From assembly GCF_019084045.1 (NCBI RefSeq), contig NZ_JAHRED010000009.1, positions 62,001-126,000 of the forward strand: a stretch of 64,000 bases of DNA, given 5' to 3'. Origin of the DNA: Paeniglutamicibacter quisquiliarum. GTDB taxonomy: Bacteria; Actinomycetota; Actinomycetes; Actinomycetales; Micrococcaceae. Under the pieces are notes generated by a model, which had not been told where the DNA came from, ran no database searches, and was given only the letters and a program-made list of their open reading frames with translations. Each line of letters opens with the position of its first letter. Position 1 is the first letter of the stretch. Positions 1 through 8,069 of the stretch are shown here, piece by piece. The translations under genes were made by a program, and so were the position numbers.

Positions 1-198
1 CCGGCCGCCTTTGAGCTGGCCCGCCTGGGACACGCAACGCTCCCGGTTGCCCTGGCCATGGTCACGGCGAACCCCGCGGCGGCCGCTGGCCTTGACGACA
101 GGGGCATCCTCCGCGCCGGGTACCGCGCGGACCTGGTGCTGTGCTCGATTCTCAGGGATCGGCCGCGGGTGATGCGGACCCTGGCTGCCGCGCACTAG
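1..198 (+). CDS. PhnM-like amidohydrolase, C-terminal fragment
   Basis: Only the last 65 residues are inside the window; the frame is open from base 1 to a TAG. The tail has the block typical of metal-dependent amidohydrolases near their C terminus: a helix ending AMVTANPAAAAGLDDRG, then a Gly-Tyr-Arg-Ala-Asp-Leu segment that closes the small beta-sandwich domain. The LDDRG spacing resembles PhnM (ribose methylphosphonate triphosphate diphosphatase) more than N-acetylglucosamine-6-phosphate deacetylase, but both share this fold. No phosphonate genes lie to the right, so the context to test PhnM is outside the window. The metal ligands cannot be checked. Confidence 0.6.
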   Translation, partial: PAAFELARLGHATLPVALAMVTANPAAAAGLDDRGILRAGYRADLVLCSILRDRPRVMRTLAAAH

Positions 199-224
199 GC
201 CGACCGCACCGGGCCGCGGGCACC

Positions 225-623
225 CTACGCGGTGCCCGCCGCGGCATCGACAGGCGTGAAATAGACCTTGCGCAGGGGCTCGGTGACGGTCCAGCTGGTC
301 TTCATTCCGGCCGCCAGGCGCATGACGGTGCCGGGAACCAGGTCCGCGGTCCGCGCTGGATGGCCGTCGAACGGCTCGATGACCACGGTGCCGTGCCCGG
401 CGGTGACCACGAAGACCTCCTCCGCCTCCACGTCGTACATCGAACCGACGCCCATTTCCCAGATGCCGAACGCGGTCCCTGCCAGCGTGCCCAGCGGCAC
501 CGTGGCGGTCGTGGTGGATGCGGTGGCGGCCAGGTCCTCCGAAACGGGTTCGTGGACCACGGGCACCCGGTTGGCGCGCAGTGCCTGGCCGCCGCGCAGC
601 TGCGGGAATTCCCCGGCGCTCAC
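225..623 (-). CDS. Cupin-fold protein (EutQ/ureidoglycine aminohydrolase-like cupin)
   Basis: A 132-residue protein with one cupin barrel, roughly residues 50-125. The segment around EEVFVVTAGHG and the later PGTVMRLAAGMKTSW resemble the Cupin_3 (DUF861) family. The usual HxH metal motif is missing, so a metal-dependent activity is doubtful. The GTG start overlaps the stop of the upstream FAD oxidase gene in a GTGA arrangement, implying translational coupling and a shared role. Cupins of this size often accompany amine or amino acid oxidases in actinobacteria, but the exact function is unknown. It is the last gene of the three-gene operon. Confidence 0.85.
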   Translation of the reverse strand: MSAGEFPQLRGGQALRANRVPVVHEPVSEDLAATASTTTATVPLGTLAGTAFGIWEMGVGSMYDVEAEEVFVVTAGHGTVVIEPFDGHPARTADLVPGTVMRLAAGMKTSWTVTEPLRKVYFTPVDAAAGTA

Positions 624-2086
624 GAGTCGAACCCCATGCCCACGGCGTCCATGGCCTTCAGGAACGGGCCGCGCCTGCCTTCGTTGCGGTCGGCCTTGGC
701 CAGCGCGTGGGTCATCAGCCTCACGCCCATCCAGGCCGCCGGCTCCGGAGGGAAGGGCAACGGCTTCTTCCTGACCAATTCCAGCTCGGTGAGCTCGGTC
801 TTTTGCCCCGAGAGGAGCTCAAGCATGACGCGGGCCCCGAATCTGCTGGCCCCCACGCCCAGGCCGGTGAATCCGGCGCAGTAGGCGACCCTGCCGCCGT
901 GGGAGGTGTCGAAGAAGGCGAAGAACCGGCTGCAGGTGTCGATGGCCCCGCCCCAGGCGTGGGAGAATCCGATCCCCTCCAGCTGCGGGAAGGTACCCAG
1001 GAAATGTGCGGCCAGCTTCCGGAAGGTGGCATCGTGCCTGTCGTGCCCGGGCTTGATCCTCCGGCCGTAGTGGTAGACCGCGTCGTAGCCGCCATAGAGG
1101 ATCCGCCGGCCGCCGTTCTCGTCGACGGTGGGGCGGGCGTAGTGGAAGCGGTTGTTCATGTCGGCCAGGCCTACGTTTTCCTCCCATCCGATCGCCGCAC
1201 GCTGGGAACCGGTGAGCGGCTCGGTCATCAGGGCGTAGTCGTAGACCGGGATGGTGTGCAGCCGGTGGCGCTTGAGCAGCGACGGGAACGCGTTGGTGGC
1301 CAGCGCGACGCGCCGGGCGCTGATGTCCCCGGCACCGGTGCGCACCCGGATCGCGGCGTCCGTGGAGGTGAGCTCGACGCCCCGGGTGTGTTCGAAGATC
1401 TTCACGCCGAGTTCGAGGCACACCCGGCGCAGCCCCCAGGCAAGCTTGGCCGGGTGCACCAGGACGGTGGAGTCCTCCTCCAGGATTCCTCCCTCGAAGA
1501 GCGGGGAGTCGATGTGGGCGCGCACCTGCCCGGCGTCCAGGACAACGACTTCCGGGTTGCCGGCCGCTTCCTCCTCCAGCCACGGCACCTGGTGCTTCTC
1601 GGTGGCGACATTCAGCACGCCGCCGGTCATCAGGTCGCAGTCGATGCCGTACCTGTGGATGGTCGCGATGATGCCGGCAAGGTTTTCGGCGCCGAGTTCG
1701 GTGAGCCTGGCGTTTTCCCGGGGCAGGTGCCGCTCGCCGTTGGATTCGCCGTGGACCAGGGAAGCCTCGCAGAACCCGCCGTTGCGGCCGGAGGCGGCCC
1801 AGCCGACGGTCTCGGCCTCGATGAGCGCGACCTCGCGGTCTGGATCGGCCTCCTTGGCCAACAATGCCGTCCACAGTCCGGTGTAGCCGCCACCGACCAC
1901 CAACAGGTCGGTGGAGAGATTGCCTTCCAGCGCGGGAAGGGCGGCGGGGCGGTCGGGATGGCACAGCCAGTAGGGGGCATAGGTGGTGCCGCTGAGCGAG
2001 GCGTCGATGGTGGACCCGGCGACCGAGGCCTCGATGCGGTCAAAGGAGACGGGGGTGCGGTTGGACGTGGCAGGAATGCTGCTCAT
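620..2086 (-). CDS. FAD-dependent amine/amino acid oxidase (DadA/PuuB-like)
   Basis: A 488-residue flavoenzyme of the D-amino-acid oxidase/glycine oxidase superfamily. The dinucleotide-binding motif GGGYTG is at residues 65-70, followed by the GWAASGRNGGF block at 95-105 typical of gamma-glutamylputrescine oxidase-type proteins, and a C-terminal FAD segment with GFTGLGVG. It probably oxidises a primary or secondary amine to an aldehyde or imine with release of hydrogen peroxide; the substrate is not readable. The ATG at 2086 was chosen because AAGGA lies 6 bases upstream; an in-frame ATG 15 bases earlier has no better site. It sits between an amidohydrolase and a cupin gene, suggesting that a hydrolysed amide or carbamate yields the amine oxidised here. 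Confidence 0.9.
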   Translation of the reverse strand: MSSIPATSNRTPVSFDRIEASVAGSTIDASLSGTTYAPYWLCHPDRPAALPALEGNLSTDLLVVGGGYTGLWTALLAKEADPDREVALIEAETVGWAASGRNGGFCEASLVHGESNGERHLPRENARLTELGAENLAGIIATIHRYGIDCDLMTGGVLNVATEKHQVPWLEEEAAGNPEVVVLDAGQVRAHIDSPLFEGGILEEDSTVLVHPAKLAWGLRRVCLELGVKIFEHTRGVELTSTDAAIRVRTGAGDISARRVALATNAFPSLLKRHRLHTIPVYDYALMTEPLTGSQRAAIGWEENVGLADMNNRFHYARPTVDENGGRRILYGGYDAVYHYGRRIKPGHDRHDATFRKLAAHFLGTFPQLEGIGFSHAWGGAIDTCSRFFAFFDTSHGGRVAYCAGFTGLGVGASRFGARVMLELLSGQKTELTELELVRKKPLPFPPEPAAWMGVRLMTHALAKADRNEGRRGPFLKAMDAVGMGFDS

Positions 2087-2168
2087 GGAGGTTCCTTGCA
2101 TGGAAGAAGAAGTGATCTTGGAGTGCTCTTGCAAAATGCGTGGGGGAAGCTGGAAGGGACCTGGGGCC

Positions 2169-3836
2169 CTAGACGCCGGCGGCGGCACGGGCAAAGACCG
2201 CGTGCCCGGCGGCGAGGGTGAGTTCCACCTCCACGCGGTGCAAGTCGGAGGAAGGGATGGAGAACGGATCTGCGTCCAACAGCACCAGGTCGGCCCGTGA
2301 CCCGGGACGGAGGCTGCCGCCCTCGGCGTCGCGGTTGACCCAGGCGCTGCCGGCCGTGTAGCCGCGCATGGCCTCCAGGACGGTGATGGCCTGTTCCGGG
2401 ACCAGCGGTGCGGCATCGGGGCGGTCCGGGGCGGTGCGGTTGACCGCAACGTGGATGGCCTCGAACGGGTTGGGTGTGGAGACAGGCCAGTCCGATCCCA
2501 TCACCAGGTGCGCCCCGGCGTCGATGAGGGAGCGGAAGGGGTACTGCCAGCCGGCGCGTTCCTGGCCCAGGATCGGGTTGGTCAGCTCCACCATTTGGTC
2601 GTCGTTGCAGGCCCAGAGCGCCTGGGCGTTGATGCTCAGGCCCAGGGCCCCGAACCGTGCCACGTCGTCGGGGTGGATGACCTGCAGGTGGGCGAGGTGG
2701 TGGCGCCCGCCGGTGGCGCCGTTGGCCGCGCGGGCTGCCTCGAGTGCATCCAGTCCCATGCGGACGGCCCCGTCGCCGATGACGTGCAGGTGGAGGTCGA
2801 ATCCCGCGGCGTCCAGCGCCACGGCAACCGCGGAGAGCACCTCGGCGGAGAGGTAGCGCAGCCCGGTGTCGCCCGGTGAGCCGGGGGCGCAGTCGCAGGC
2901 ACGCAGGTAGGGCTCGAGCATGGCGGCGGTCCGGTTCTCGGCTACCCCGTCGACCATGATCTTCGCGGTCGTGGTGCGGAACCCGGCGGCGGCGTTTTCC
3001 TTCCGGCGGGCCAGGAAGTCCTGGACCAGGGCGGGAACTGACTCGAGGGTGGTCTCGCGGGGGACCCAGAGCGCGCCCGCGGCCTGCCCGGTGAGCAGGC
3101 CCCGGGCCTGCAGCTCGCGGTAGATCCCGGAGGCATCGGTGTATCCGGCGTAGTTGCCCAGGATCGCCTCCTGCCATCCGGTGATCCCGAAGGAGTGCAG
3201 GTGCCGCTGGCCGGCCAGCAGCCCCGCGCGCAGGGTGGCCGCCTCGGGGACGGGGATCAGGGAGTTCACCAGGTCCATGGCGCCCTCGTGCAGGGTTCCG
3301 GTGGGGTTTCCCTGCGCGTCCCGTTCGATGCGCCCGTCGGGCGGGTCGGGGGTGGCTGCGGCGATTCCTGCCAGCCGGAGCGCCGCGGTGTTGACCCAGG
3401 CGCCGTGGTGGTCGCGGTTGATCAGGTAGGTGGGGCTCGCGCCGGTGATTGGGTCCAGCATTGCGGCGGTGGGGGTGCCGCCGGGGAAATCGCTCATGGT
3501 CCAGCCGCCGCCGGTGAGCCAGCCGCCGGTGCTCGAGGATGCGTAGGCGGCGATGGCTGCCAGGGTTTCGTTCGGACCCTCGGCGCCGGTGAGGTCGCAG
3601 GCCAGGGACTCCACGCCGCCCATCAGGGCATGGACGTGGGCGTCGGTGAAACCGGGGGACAGCGCCCGGCCGGCCAGGGACACGTCGTGGTCCGGGTCCG
3701 GTAGTGCCGCGCGGACCTGCACTTCCGGGCCTGCCGCCAGGATCCGCCCGTCGCGCACCGCGACGGCGCTGCCCGGGTCCAGGAGTGCGTGGCCGTCGAA
3801 GATGGTGCCCGAGTGAAATAGCCAGGTCTCGCTCAC
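2169..3836 (-). CDS. Amidohydrolase family protein (YtcJ-like)
   Basis: A 555-residue metal-dependent hydrolase of the YtcJ/NfdA-like amidohydrolase_3 family. Visible metal-site elements are DAHVH (residues 65-69), a later HLHVIGDG histidine, HLAHLQVIHPDD, and the GSDWPVSTPNP aspartate near the C terminus. Members hydrolyse N-acyl, formamide or carbamate bonds. GTG at 3836 is preferred since GAAAGGG lies just upstream and the protein begins where family members begin; the frame itself stays open far upstream. It is the first gene of the operon reading leftward into the FAD oxidase and cupin genes. The predicted promoter is overlapped by an inverted repeat shared with the divergent TetR gene. 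Confidence 0.9.
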   Translation of the reverse strand: MSETWLFHSGTIFDGHALLDPGSAVAVRDGRILAAGPEVQVRAALPDPDHDVSLAGRALSPGFTDAHVHALMGGVESLACDLTGAEGPNETLAAIAAYASSSTGGWLTGGGWTMSDFPGGTPTAAMLDPITGASPTYLINRDHHGAWVNTAALRLAGIAAATPDPPDGRIERDAQGNPTGTLHEGAMDLVNSLIPVPEAATLRAGLLAGQRHLHSFGITGWQEAILGNYAGYTDASGIYRELQARGLLTGQAAGALWVPRETTLESVPALVQDFLARRKENAAAGFRTTTAKIMVDGVAENRTAAMLEPYLRACDCAPGSPGDTGLRYLSAEVLSAVAVALDAAGFDLHLHVIGDGAVRMGLDALEAARAANGATGGRHHLAHLQVIHPDDVARFGALGLSINAQALWACNDDQMVELTNPILGQERAGWQYPFRSLIDAGAHLVMGSDWPVSTPNPFEAIHVAVNRTAPDRPDAAPLVPEQAITVLEAMRGYTAGSAWVNRDAEGGSLRPGSRADLVLLDADPFSIPSSDLHRVEVELTLAAGHAVFARAAAGV

Positions 3837-3894
3837 GGATGCCCTTTCGGTGCGCGGTGCGCGGTTTGCCGCCGGATGAAGTGTGTTCCAGTTC

Positions 3895-3923
3895 ATAAAA
3901 TCGCAGCAGGGGGCTAAAGTCAA
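3895..3923 (-). promoter_or_regulatory. Predicted promoter of amidohydrolase operon
   Basis: Reading leftward on the minus strand, TTGACT (3923-3918) is followed after 17 bases by TTTTAT (3900-3895), a good sigma70-type match in a high-GC genome. Transcription would start about 50 bases before the GTG at 3836. The -35 element lies inside the start of the inverted repeat at 3919-3933. Confidence 0.6.
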
Positions 3924-3933
3924 CGGTGTTGAC
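3919..3933. promoter_or_regulatory. Candidate TetR operator, perfect inverted repeat
   Basis: GTCAAC-GGT-GTTGAC is a perfect dyad with 6-base arms. It lies between the divergent amidohydrolase and TetR genes and covers the -35 of the leftward promoter, so a bound repressor would block the operon. It also contains TTGACA in the rightward direction (3929-3934), which could serve the TetR gene itself. TetR binding is inferred from position. Confidence 0.6.
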
Positions 3934-3965
3934 ATTGGCGACTGGCAAGGGAGCTGCAACCACCC

Positions 3966-4742
3966 ATGGACACCAGGGATCCGGCACGCGGGCCGGTGAA
4001 TGCCGCGCCGGCCGTGCGCCGACGCGCCCGGGGACTGGGCCGGGACGTCATCCTGGAAGCCTGCCTGAGACTGGCCGGGGGCCCCGAGGCCGACGCGCTG
4101 TCCTTCCGCAAGATCGGCAGGGAACTCGGCGCCGACCCCACCGCGCTGTACCGCCACTTCGCCGACAAGGACGAACTGCTGCTGGCGCTCGCCGACCGCG
4201 TGATCGGCAAGGGCATGGAGGGCTACCGACCGAGCCCGCGCTGGGACGAGTCGCTGCGGGACCTGATGTTGCGGACCCGGGCGGGCTTCCTGCGCTATCC
4301 GCAGGTCGCCGCGCTGGCGGCCCTGCGCGTGACGCGGCAGGAGGGCGAGCTGAAGTTCATCGAGGCGATGCTTCGCGCGCTGGAGGAAGCCGGGTTCGAA
4401 CGGTCCGAGGCCGTGCTGGTCTACCGGGCCTGCGGCGATTTCATGCTGGCCTGGACCGGGTTCAGCGCCGGCCTGGCGCTGCTGGGCGAGAAATCGGCGC
4501 AGGACGATGCGGCGTGGGTGCGCAGCTATGCCCGGGTCCCGGAGCGGGATTACCCGTTGGCGGTGTCCTCGGTGGCGATGCTGGCGGCGGTGCAGGACGA
4601 GGACAACCACCGCTTCGCCCTCGACCTGCTGTTGGCGGGGATTGCCGCACGGCTCGAGCACCGAGTAATAAGCCGCGACGGCGGGGTCCCCGGAGAGAAC
4701 CCGGAAGCCCGCCCCCGCGGCAACGCGGCTGCCGAAGGCTAG
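3966..4742 (+). CDS. TetR family transcriptional regulator
   Basis: A 258-residue regulator. The N-terminal DNA-binding domain has its helix-turn-helix at about residues 46-67 (LSFRKIGRELGADPTALYRHF), a strong TetR signature, followed by an all-helical ligand domain of the TetR_C type. The first 25 residues form a basic extension. It is divergent from the amidohydrolase/FAD oxidase/cupin operon, with a perfect 15-base dyad in between, so it probably represses that operon and is relieved by a pathway amine or amide. Its TAG stop shares the bases CTAG with the stop of the convergent membrane protein gene. The ligand cannot be predicted. Confidence 0.9.
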   Translation: MDTRDPARGPVNAAPAVRRRARGLGRDVILEACLRLAGGPEADALSFRKIGRELGADPTALYRHFADKDELLLALADRVIGKGMEGYRPSPRWDESLRDLMLRTRAGFLRYPQVAALAALRVTRQEGELKFIEAMLRALEEAGFERSEAVLVYRACGDFMLAWTGFSAGLALLGEKSAQDDAAWVRSYARVPERDYPLAVSSVAMLAAVQDEDNHRFALDLLLAGIAARLEHRVISRDGGVPGENPEARPRGNAAAEG

Positions 4743-5218
4743 CTGCGCGGTCCCTTCCCTGCAGCGGGGTGTGGGGCGGCGAGCCGCAGGCCGATCCCGC
4801 ACAGCATCACCAGCACCAGCTCGGCCGCGGCGACGGCGAGCATCGCCCCGGCTCCGGCGTTCGCTGATGCCACTGCGGAATCGCCGCCGTGCCGGTGCCC
4901 GTGGACTCCCAGCGCCATGAAGGTGTGCGCCAGGGCCATGAGGGCGGACATGGCCAGCAGCTCGAGAAGGGCCGCCGGGTTTCCCCAGGCCCGGTGCGCG
5001 CACTTGAAGCACAGCAGCACCATGGCACCGAGGACGGCGCCCGCCCACGGTCCGTGGGGGAACGCGACCATGACCCAAACGTGCACCAGGCCCAGGCCCG
5101 CCGCAAGGACGGCGACGGCCCGCGCAAAGCCGGCTCCCGGACCGCGGCGGGCGCGCACCGGGGCGCCCGCGGCGATCGGCCGTGCGGGCCATGCGATAGC
5201 GGCCTGGGTGGTGGTCAT
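4739..5218 (-). CDS. Small membrane protein with CxxC and His-rich loop, linked to amine oxidase
   Basis: A 159-residue protein with about four hydrophobic helices (near 33-52, 58-72, 82-104 and 122-146). The second helix ends in Cys-Phe-Lys-Cys-Ala-His (70-75), and the loop after the third carries HGHRHGG (106-112), both plausible metal ligands. No family was recognised. The gene begins 11 bases after the copper amine oxidase stop and is probably cotranscribed with it. This suggests a role in copper delivery, cofactor maturation or amine handling, but that is inference from position and residues. ATG at 5218 is the natural start next to the oxidase; its ribosome site is weak. Confidence 0.8.
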   Translation of the reverse strand: MTTTQAAIAWPARPIAAGAPVRARRGPGAGFARAVAVLAAGLGLVHVWVMVAFPHGPWAGAVLGAMVLLCFKCAHRAWGNPAALLELLAMSALMALAHTFMALGVHGHRHGGDSAVASANAGAGAMLAVAAAELVLVMLCGIGLRLAAPHPAAGKGPRS

Positions 5219-5228
5219 GGCATTTGCC

Positions 5229-7145
5229 CTAGGAGTGGCAGGACTTGCCGGTGGCCGGCGCCGGGACATCCAGGACGGGCGAGCGGTCGAAGAAGCCCTC
5301 GGGACGCAGTTTGAAGCCCACGGTGTCCACCGGCATGATGGGCCAGTCCTCCGGGCGCGGGAAGTGCGTGAGCCCGAAGGTGTGCCAGAGGACCAGGTCC
5401 TCGCCGTCGATGTTGCGGTCGGCCTTGACCCATTCGGGCAGCCCGGCGCCCCCGGCATGCTGGTTCACGAAGTCGCCGGTCGGGTAGCGCTGGTCCTCGG
5501 TTGCCGGGGTGACCCACAGGGCCTTGGAGGCAAAGGTGGCGCGGCGGTGGATCGAGGATCCCTCGTCGGCCAGCAGGGTGGGGTTTCCCTGCGGGTGCAG
5601 CTTGTAGCCCACCGGATGGCCCAAACGGTTTTTCGATTCCGGGTTGGAGATGACCCAGGTGCGTCCGGCGGAGTTGTCCGCGTCGCGGATCGCCTCGGAC
5701 TCGCGGGCCAGCACGGTGCGCTTGCGGGAGAACGCGTTGCCGCGCAGGTTCTCCGGTCCGGTCGAGACCCGCACCACGTCCTCCTCCTCGACGCGACCGG
5801 GGCCGCCGTCCAGGGCGAAGTCCAGCCGGGCACCGAAGAGGTGCTGGTGGTAGGGGGCGCCGAGGCCCGGGGCCAGTTCGGAGGCGTACGGTGTTTCCCC
5901 GTCCGGAAGTGCGCTGGTGAACACGATGCCCGTGGCCTTGGCCTCGAACTCGATGGTGCCGTCGAGGTAGAGGTACCAGTAGAAGCCGTAGTCGTAGTTG
6001 CCGATCGTGGTGAAGAAGGAAATCACCAGGCGGCGGTTGCGGCGGGTGTAGTTGATGCCGCTCCACAGATCCGAGTGCTTGGCCAGGATCGAATAGTCTT
6101 CCTCGTGCATGCAGATGCCGTTGCGGATGGTGCGGGCCTCGCCGCGCGCGTTGGAGACGACGGGGGAGATGTAGTGGATCTCGCCCAGGCAGTCGCAGCC
6201 CAGTTCGAGCGAGTTGGCGAACTGTCCCACCAGGTATTCGCCGGTGTCGAAGTAGTTCTGCCAGCTGCGCACGGGGGACGGGTCGCCGTAGGGGACCACC
6301 ATCTCGGCAATGGAGGCGCGGTTGAGGATGCGCCGGGGCGCACCCTTGTCCTCGAAGGAAACGTTGTGCAGCACCAGGCCCTCGCGCACGTCGAAGCCCA
6401 CGTCCAGGCTCCATTTCTCCCATTCGACGTGGTTGCCGCCGGTGACGTCGAAACTCACGCCCTCCGGCTGGGTGATGGAGATCGGCTTCTGCGTGGTGCG
6501 CAGCGGGCCGGTCAATTCGGGGTCGGTGTAGTTGCCGTGCTCGGCCGGAATCGGGACGACGCCCAGGTCGATGACCGTATCCACGCTGCGGTTTCCCACG
6601 TCCACGTAGCCGACGAGTCCGTCGACCGGGTGGGCCCAGGCCGAGTCCTCCGGGTGGTCCTGCACGAAGGCCAGCCCGCGCAGGATCCGGCGGCCCGATT
6701 CCTCCGGGTACTCGAACACACCTGCAGAGAGCGGGGCGACGCGCACCTTCTCCACGTCGAGGTTTCGCTTGGCCAGGGCCTCCAGCCAGCGCGGGTCCTG
6801 TGCCAGCAACTGCTCGACGACCTCGAACTCCTCCTCCAGCACCGGCAGCTCGCCGCTGGTGGCGGTGTCCAGCTCGATGACGCTTTCCACCTCGCCGCGG
6901 GTCACGGAAACCACGACGTCCTTGGGGCGGTTGCCGTCGACATCGAGGAGGAAGATGCGGAAGCGGCGATCGGTCTCCGTCGCGTCCCGTCGTGGATCCT
7001 CGAGTCCCAGGTAGGCCACGCGGGCCGATTCCGGGAAGTGGCCGTTTTCGGCCAGGATGGTGCGCACCTGTGCGATTTCCGCTTCGGTGGCAAGGGCATA
7101 GGCGCCGAGGCGGGTGTCGTTGTCGATGGCGTTGCTGGGGTTCAT
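5229..7145 (-). CDS. Copper/TPQ-dependent primary amine oxidase
   Basis: A 638-residue amine oxidase converting primary amines (phenylethylamine, histamine or tyramine type) to aldehydes with ammonia and peroxide. The TPQ precursor tyrosine is Tyr384 in the Thr-Ile-Gly-Asn-Tyr-Asp context, the catalytic base is Asp300 (YFDTGEY), and copper histidines are His433 and His435 (YHQHLFG) with a third in [10 protein letters not shown]. These lie about two residues from the well-known Arthrobacter globiformis enzyme (Tyr382, Asp298, His431/433/592), which has the same length. No signal peptide is seen, so it is cytoplasmic. ATG at 7145 has AAAGGG upstream. It is divergent from a TetR gene with a strong dyad between them. 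Confidence 0.96.
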   Translation of the reverse strand: MNPSNAIDNDTRLGAYALATEAEIAQVRTILAENGHFPESARVAYLGLEDPRRDATETDRRFRIFLLDVDGNRPKDVVVSVTRGEVESVIELDTATSGELPVLEEEFEVVEQLLAQDPRWLEALAKRNLDVEKVRVAPLSAGVFEYPEESGRRILRGLAFVQDHPEDSAWAHPVDGLVGYVDVGNRSVDTVIDLGVVPIPAEHGNYTDPELTGPLRTTQKPISITQPEGVSFDVTGGNHVEWEKWSLDVGFDVREGLVLHNVSFEDKGAPRRILNRASIAEMVVPYGDPSPVRSWQNYFDTGEYLVGQFANSLELGCDCLGEIHYISPVVSNARGEARTIRNGICMHEEDYSILAKHSDLWSGINYTRRNRRLVISFFTTIGNYDYGFYWYLYLDGTIEFEAKATGIVFTSALPDGETPYASELAPGLGAPYHQHLFGARLDFALDGGPGRVEEEDVVRVSTGPENLRGNAFSRKRTVLARESEAIRDADNSAGRTWVISNPESKNRLGHPVGYKLHPQGNPTLLADEGSSIHRRATFASKALWVTPATEDQRYPTGDFVNQHAGGAGLPEWVKADRNIDGEDLVLWHTFGLTHFPRPEDWPIMPVDTVGFKLRPEGFFDRSPVLDVPAPATGKSCHS

Positions 7146-7215
7146 GGCGTTGCCCTTTCGGGGGTGGGGACGAACGAGACGTGCATTACCGATGGCGGTG
7201 ACCTGCACCACGTTT

Positions 7216-7239
7216 TTATTCTCTGCTTGTAGAGAATAA
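7216..7239. promoter_or_regulatory. Candidate operator, 9-base perfect dyad
   Basis: TTATTCTCT and AGAGAATAA are perfect complements separated by GCTTGT, in an AT-rich island between the amine oxidase and the divergent TetR gene. Arm and spacer sizes suit a TetR-family dimer. It lies 71 bases upstream of the oxidase ATG, within reach of its promoter. Binding by the adjacent TetR is inferred. Confidence 0.7.
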
Positions 7240-7323
7240 CCGTGTTTGTCGGGCATGGCAAGGGGTCGTCCCCGGGCGGTGCGCCGTGCGCCAGCGGGTG
7301 GATGGATCCGTAGGATGGGTGGC

Positions 7324-7917
7324 ATGCCAAAGATTGTTGATCATGACGCCCGCCGCCTTGAGCTTGTCGAGGTCACCTGGAGGGTCATTGCACACCGCGG
7401 CTTTGACGGGGTGACCCTGCGCGACGTGGCGGCCGAGGCCGGCTTTGCCAACGGGGCGTTGAAGCCGTACTTTCCCACGCGGGCCAGCTTGGTCCGCGCA
7501 ACCTTTACCCACGTCTTCGGCCGCACCAATGCCCGGGTCGAATCCTCCGTCCAGGGTCTGGCCGGGCTGGATGCCCTTCGTGCATTTGCGCTGGAGGTCT
7601 TGCCCCTGGATGAGGATCGTCTCGACGAGGCCAGGGTCGTGATCCCGTTTTGGCAGGCCGCCATCCACGATTCCGGATTCGCTGCACTTAACGACGAGGC
7701 CATGCTCCAGTGGCGTCAATGGATCAACGGGTGGCTTGCGCAAGCGCGGAGCAAGGGCTCGCTGCGCGCGGGAGTTGTTGGCGAGGTCGCGGCGGAATCG
7801 CTGCTCACGTTCCTGTTGGGCGCCCAGGTCGCTGCAGTGCTGGATGCGGGGTTCAATGACCCGGCGCAACTGCGCGCCCAGTTGGACCAACATCTTTCAC
7901 TGCTGAAGGCGGGCTGA
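7324..7917 (+). CDS. TetR/BetI-like transcriptional regulator
   Basis: A 197-residue TetR-family repressor. The helix-turn-helix is at about residues 31-51 ([20 protein letters not shown]), followed by a TetR_C_6/BetI-like helical domain. ATG at 7324 was chosen because the protein then starts one helix before the HTH as in BetI; an upstream ATG at 7246 would lie inside the operator-promoter region and add an atypical leader. It is divergent from the copper amine oxidase across a perfect 24-base dyad and is the likely repressor of the oxidase and perhaps of itself. The inducer may be the amine or aldehyde. Confidence 0.9.
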   Translation: MPKIVDHDARRLELVEVTWRVIAHRGFDGVTLRDVAAEAGFANGALKPYFPTRASLVRATFTHVFGRTNARVESSVQGLAGLDALRAFALEVLPLDEDRLDEARVVIPFWQAAIHDSGFAALNDEAMLQWRQWINGWLAQARSKGSLRAGVVGEVAAESLLTFLLGAQVAAVLDAGFNDPAQLRAQLDQHLSLLKAG

Positions 7918-8069
7918 CCCTGCACCTGGATTTAAAACCTACAGTCAGAGAAAAAACGTGACTTTGGGGGCTGTTGCGCGTACATTGACTGGAATGTGAT
8001 GTCGTTCACTTCCCTTGGAGCCGTTTATGCCGAGGGACGTCACCGCAATTGGGGAAAGGTCTCTCGCAC

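Noticed and set aside
4917-7232. A 771-residue open frame on the plus strand opposite the copper amine oxidase
   Set aside because: It is a low-complexity Gly/Val/Arg-rich product of high GC content on the strand opposite a complete enzyme with full active site.
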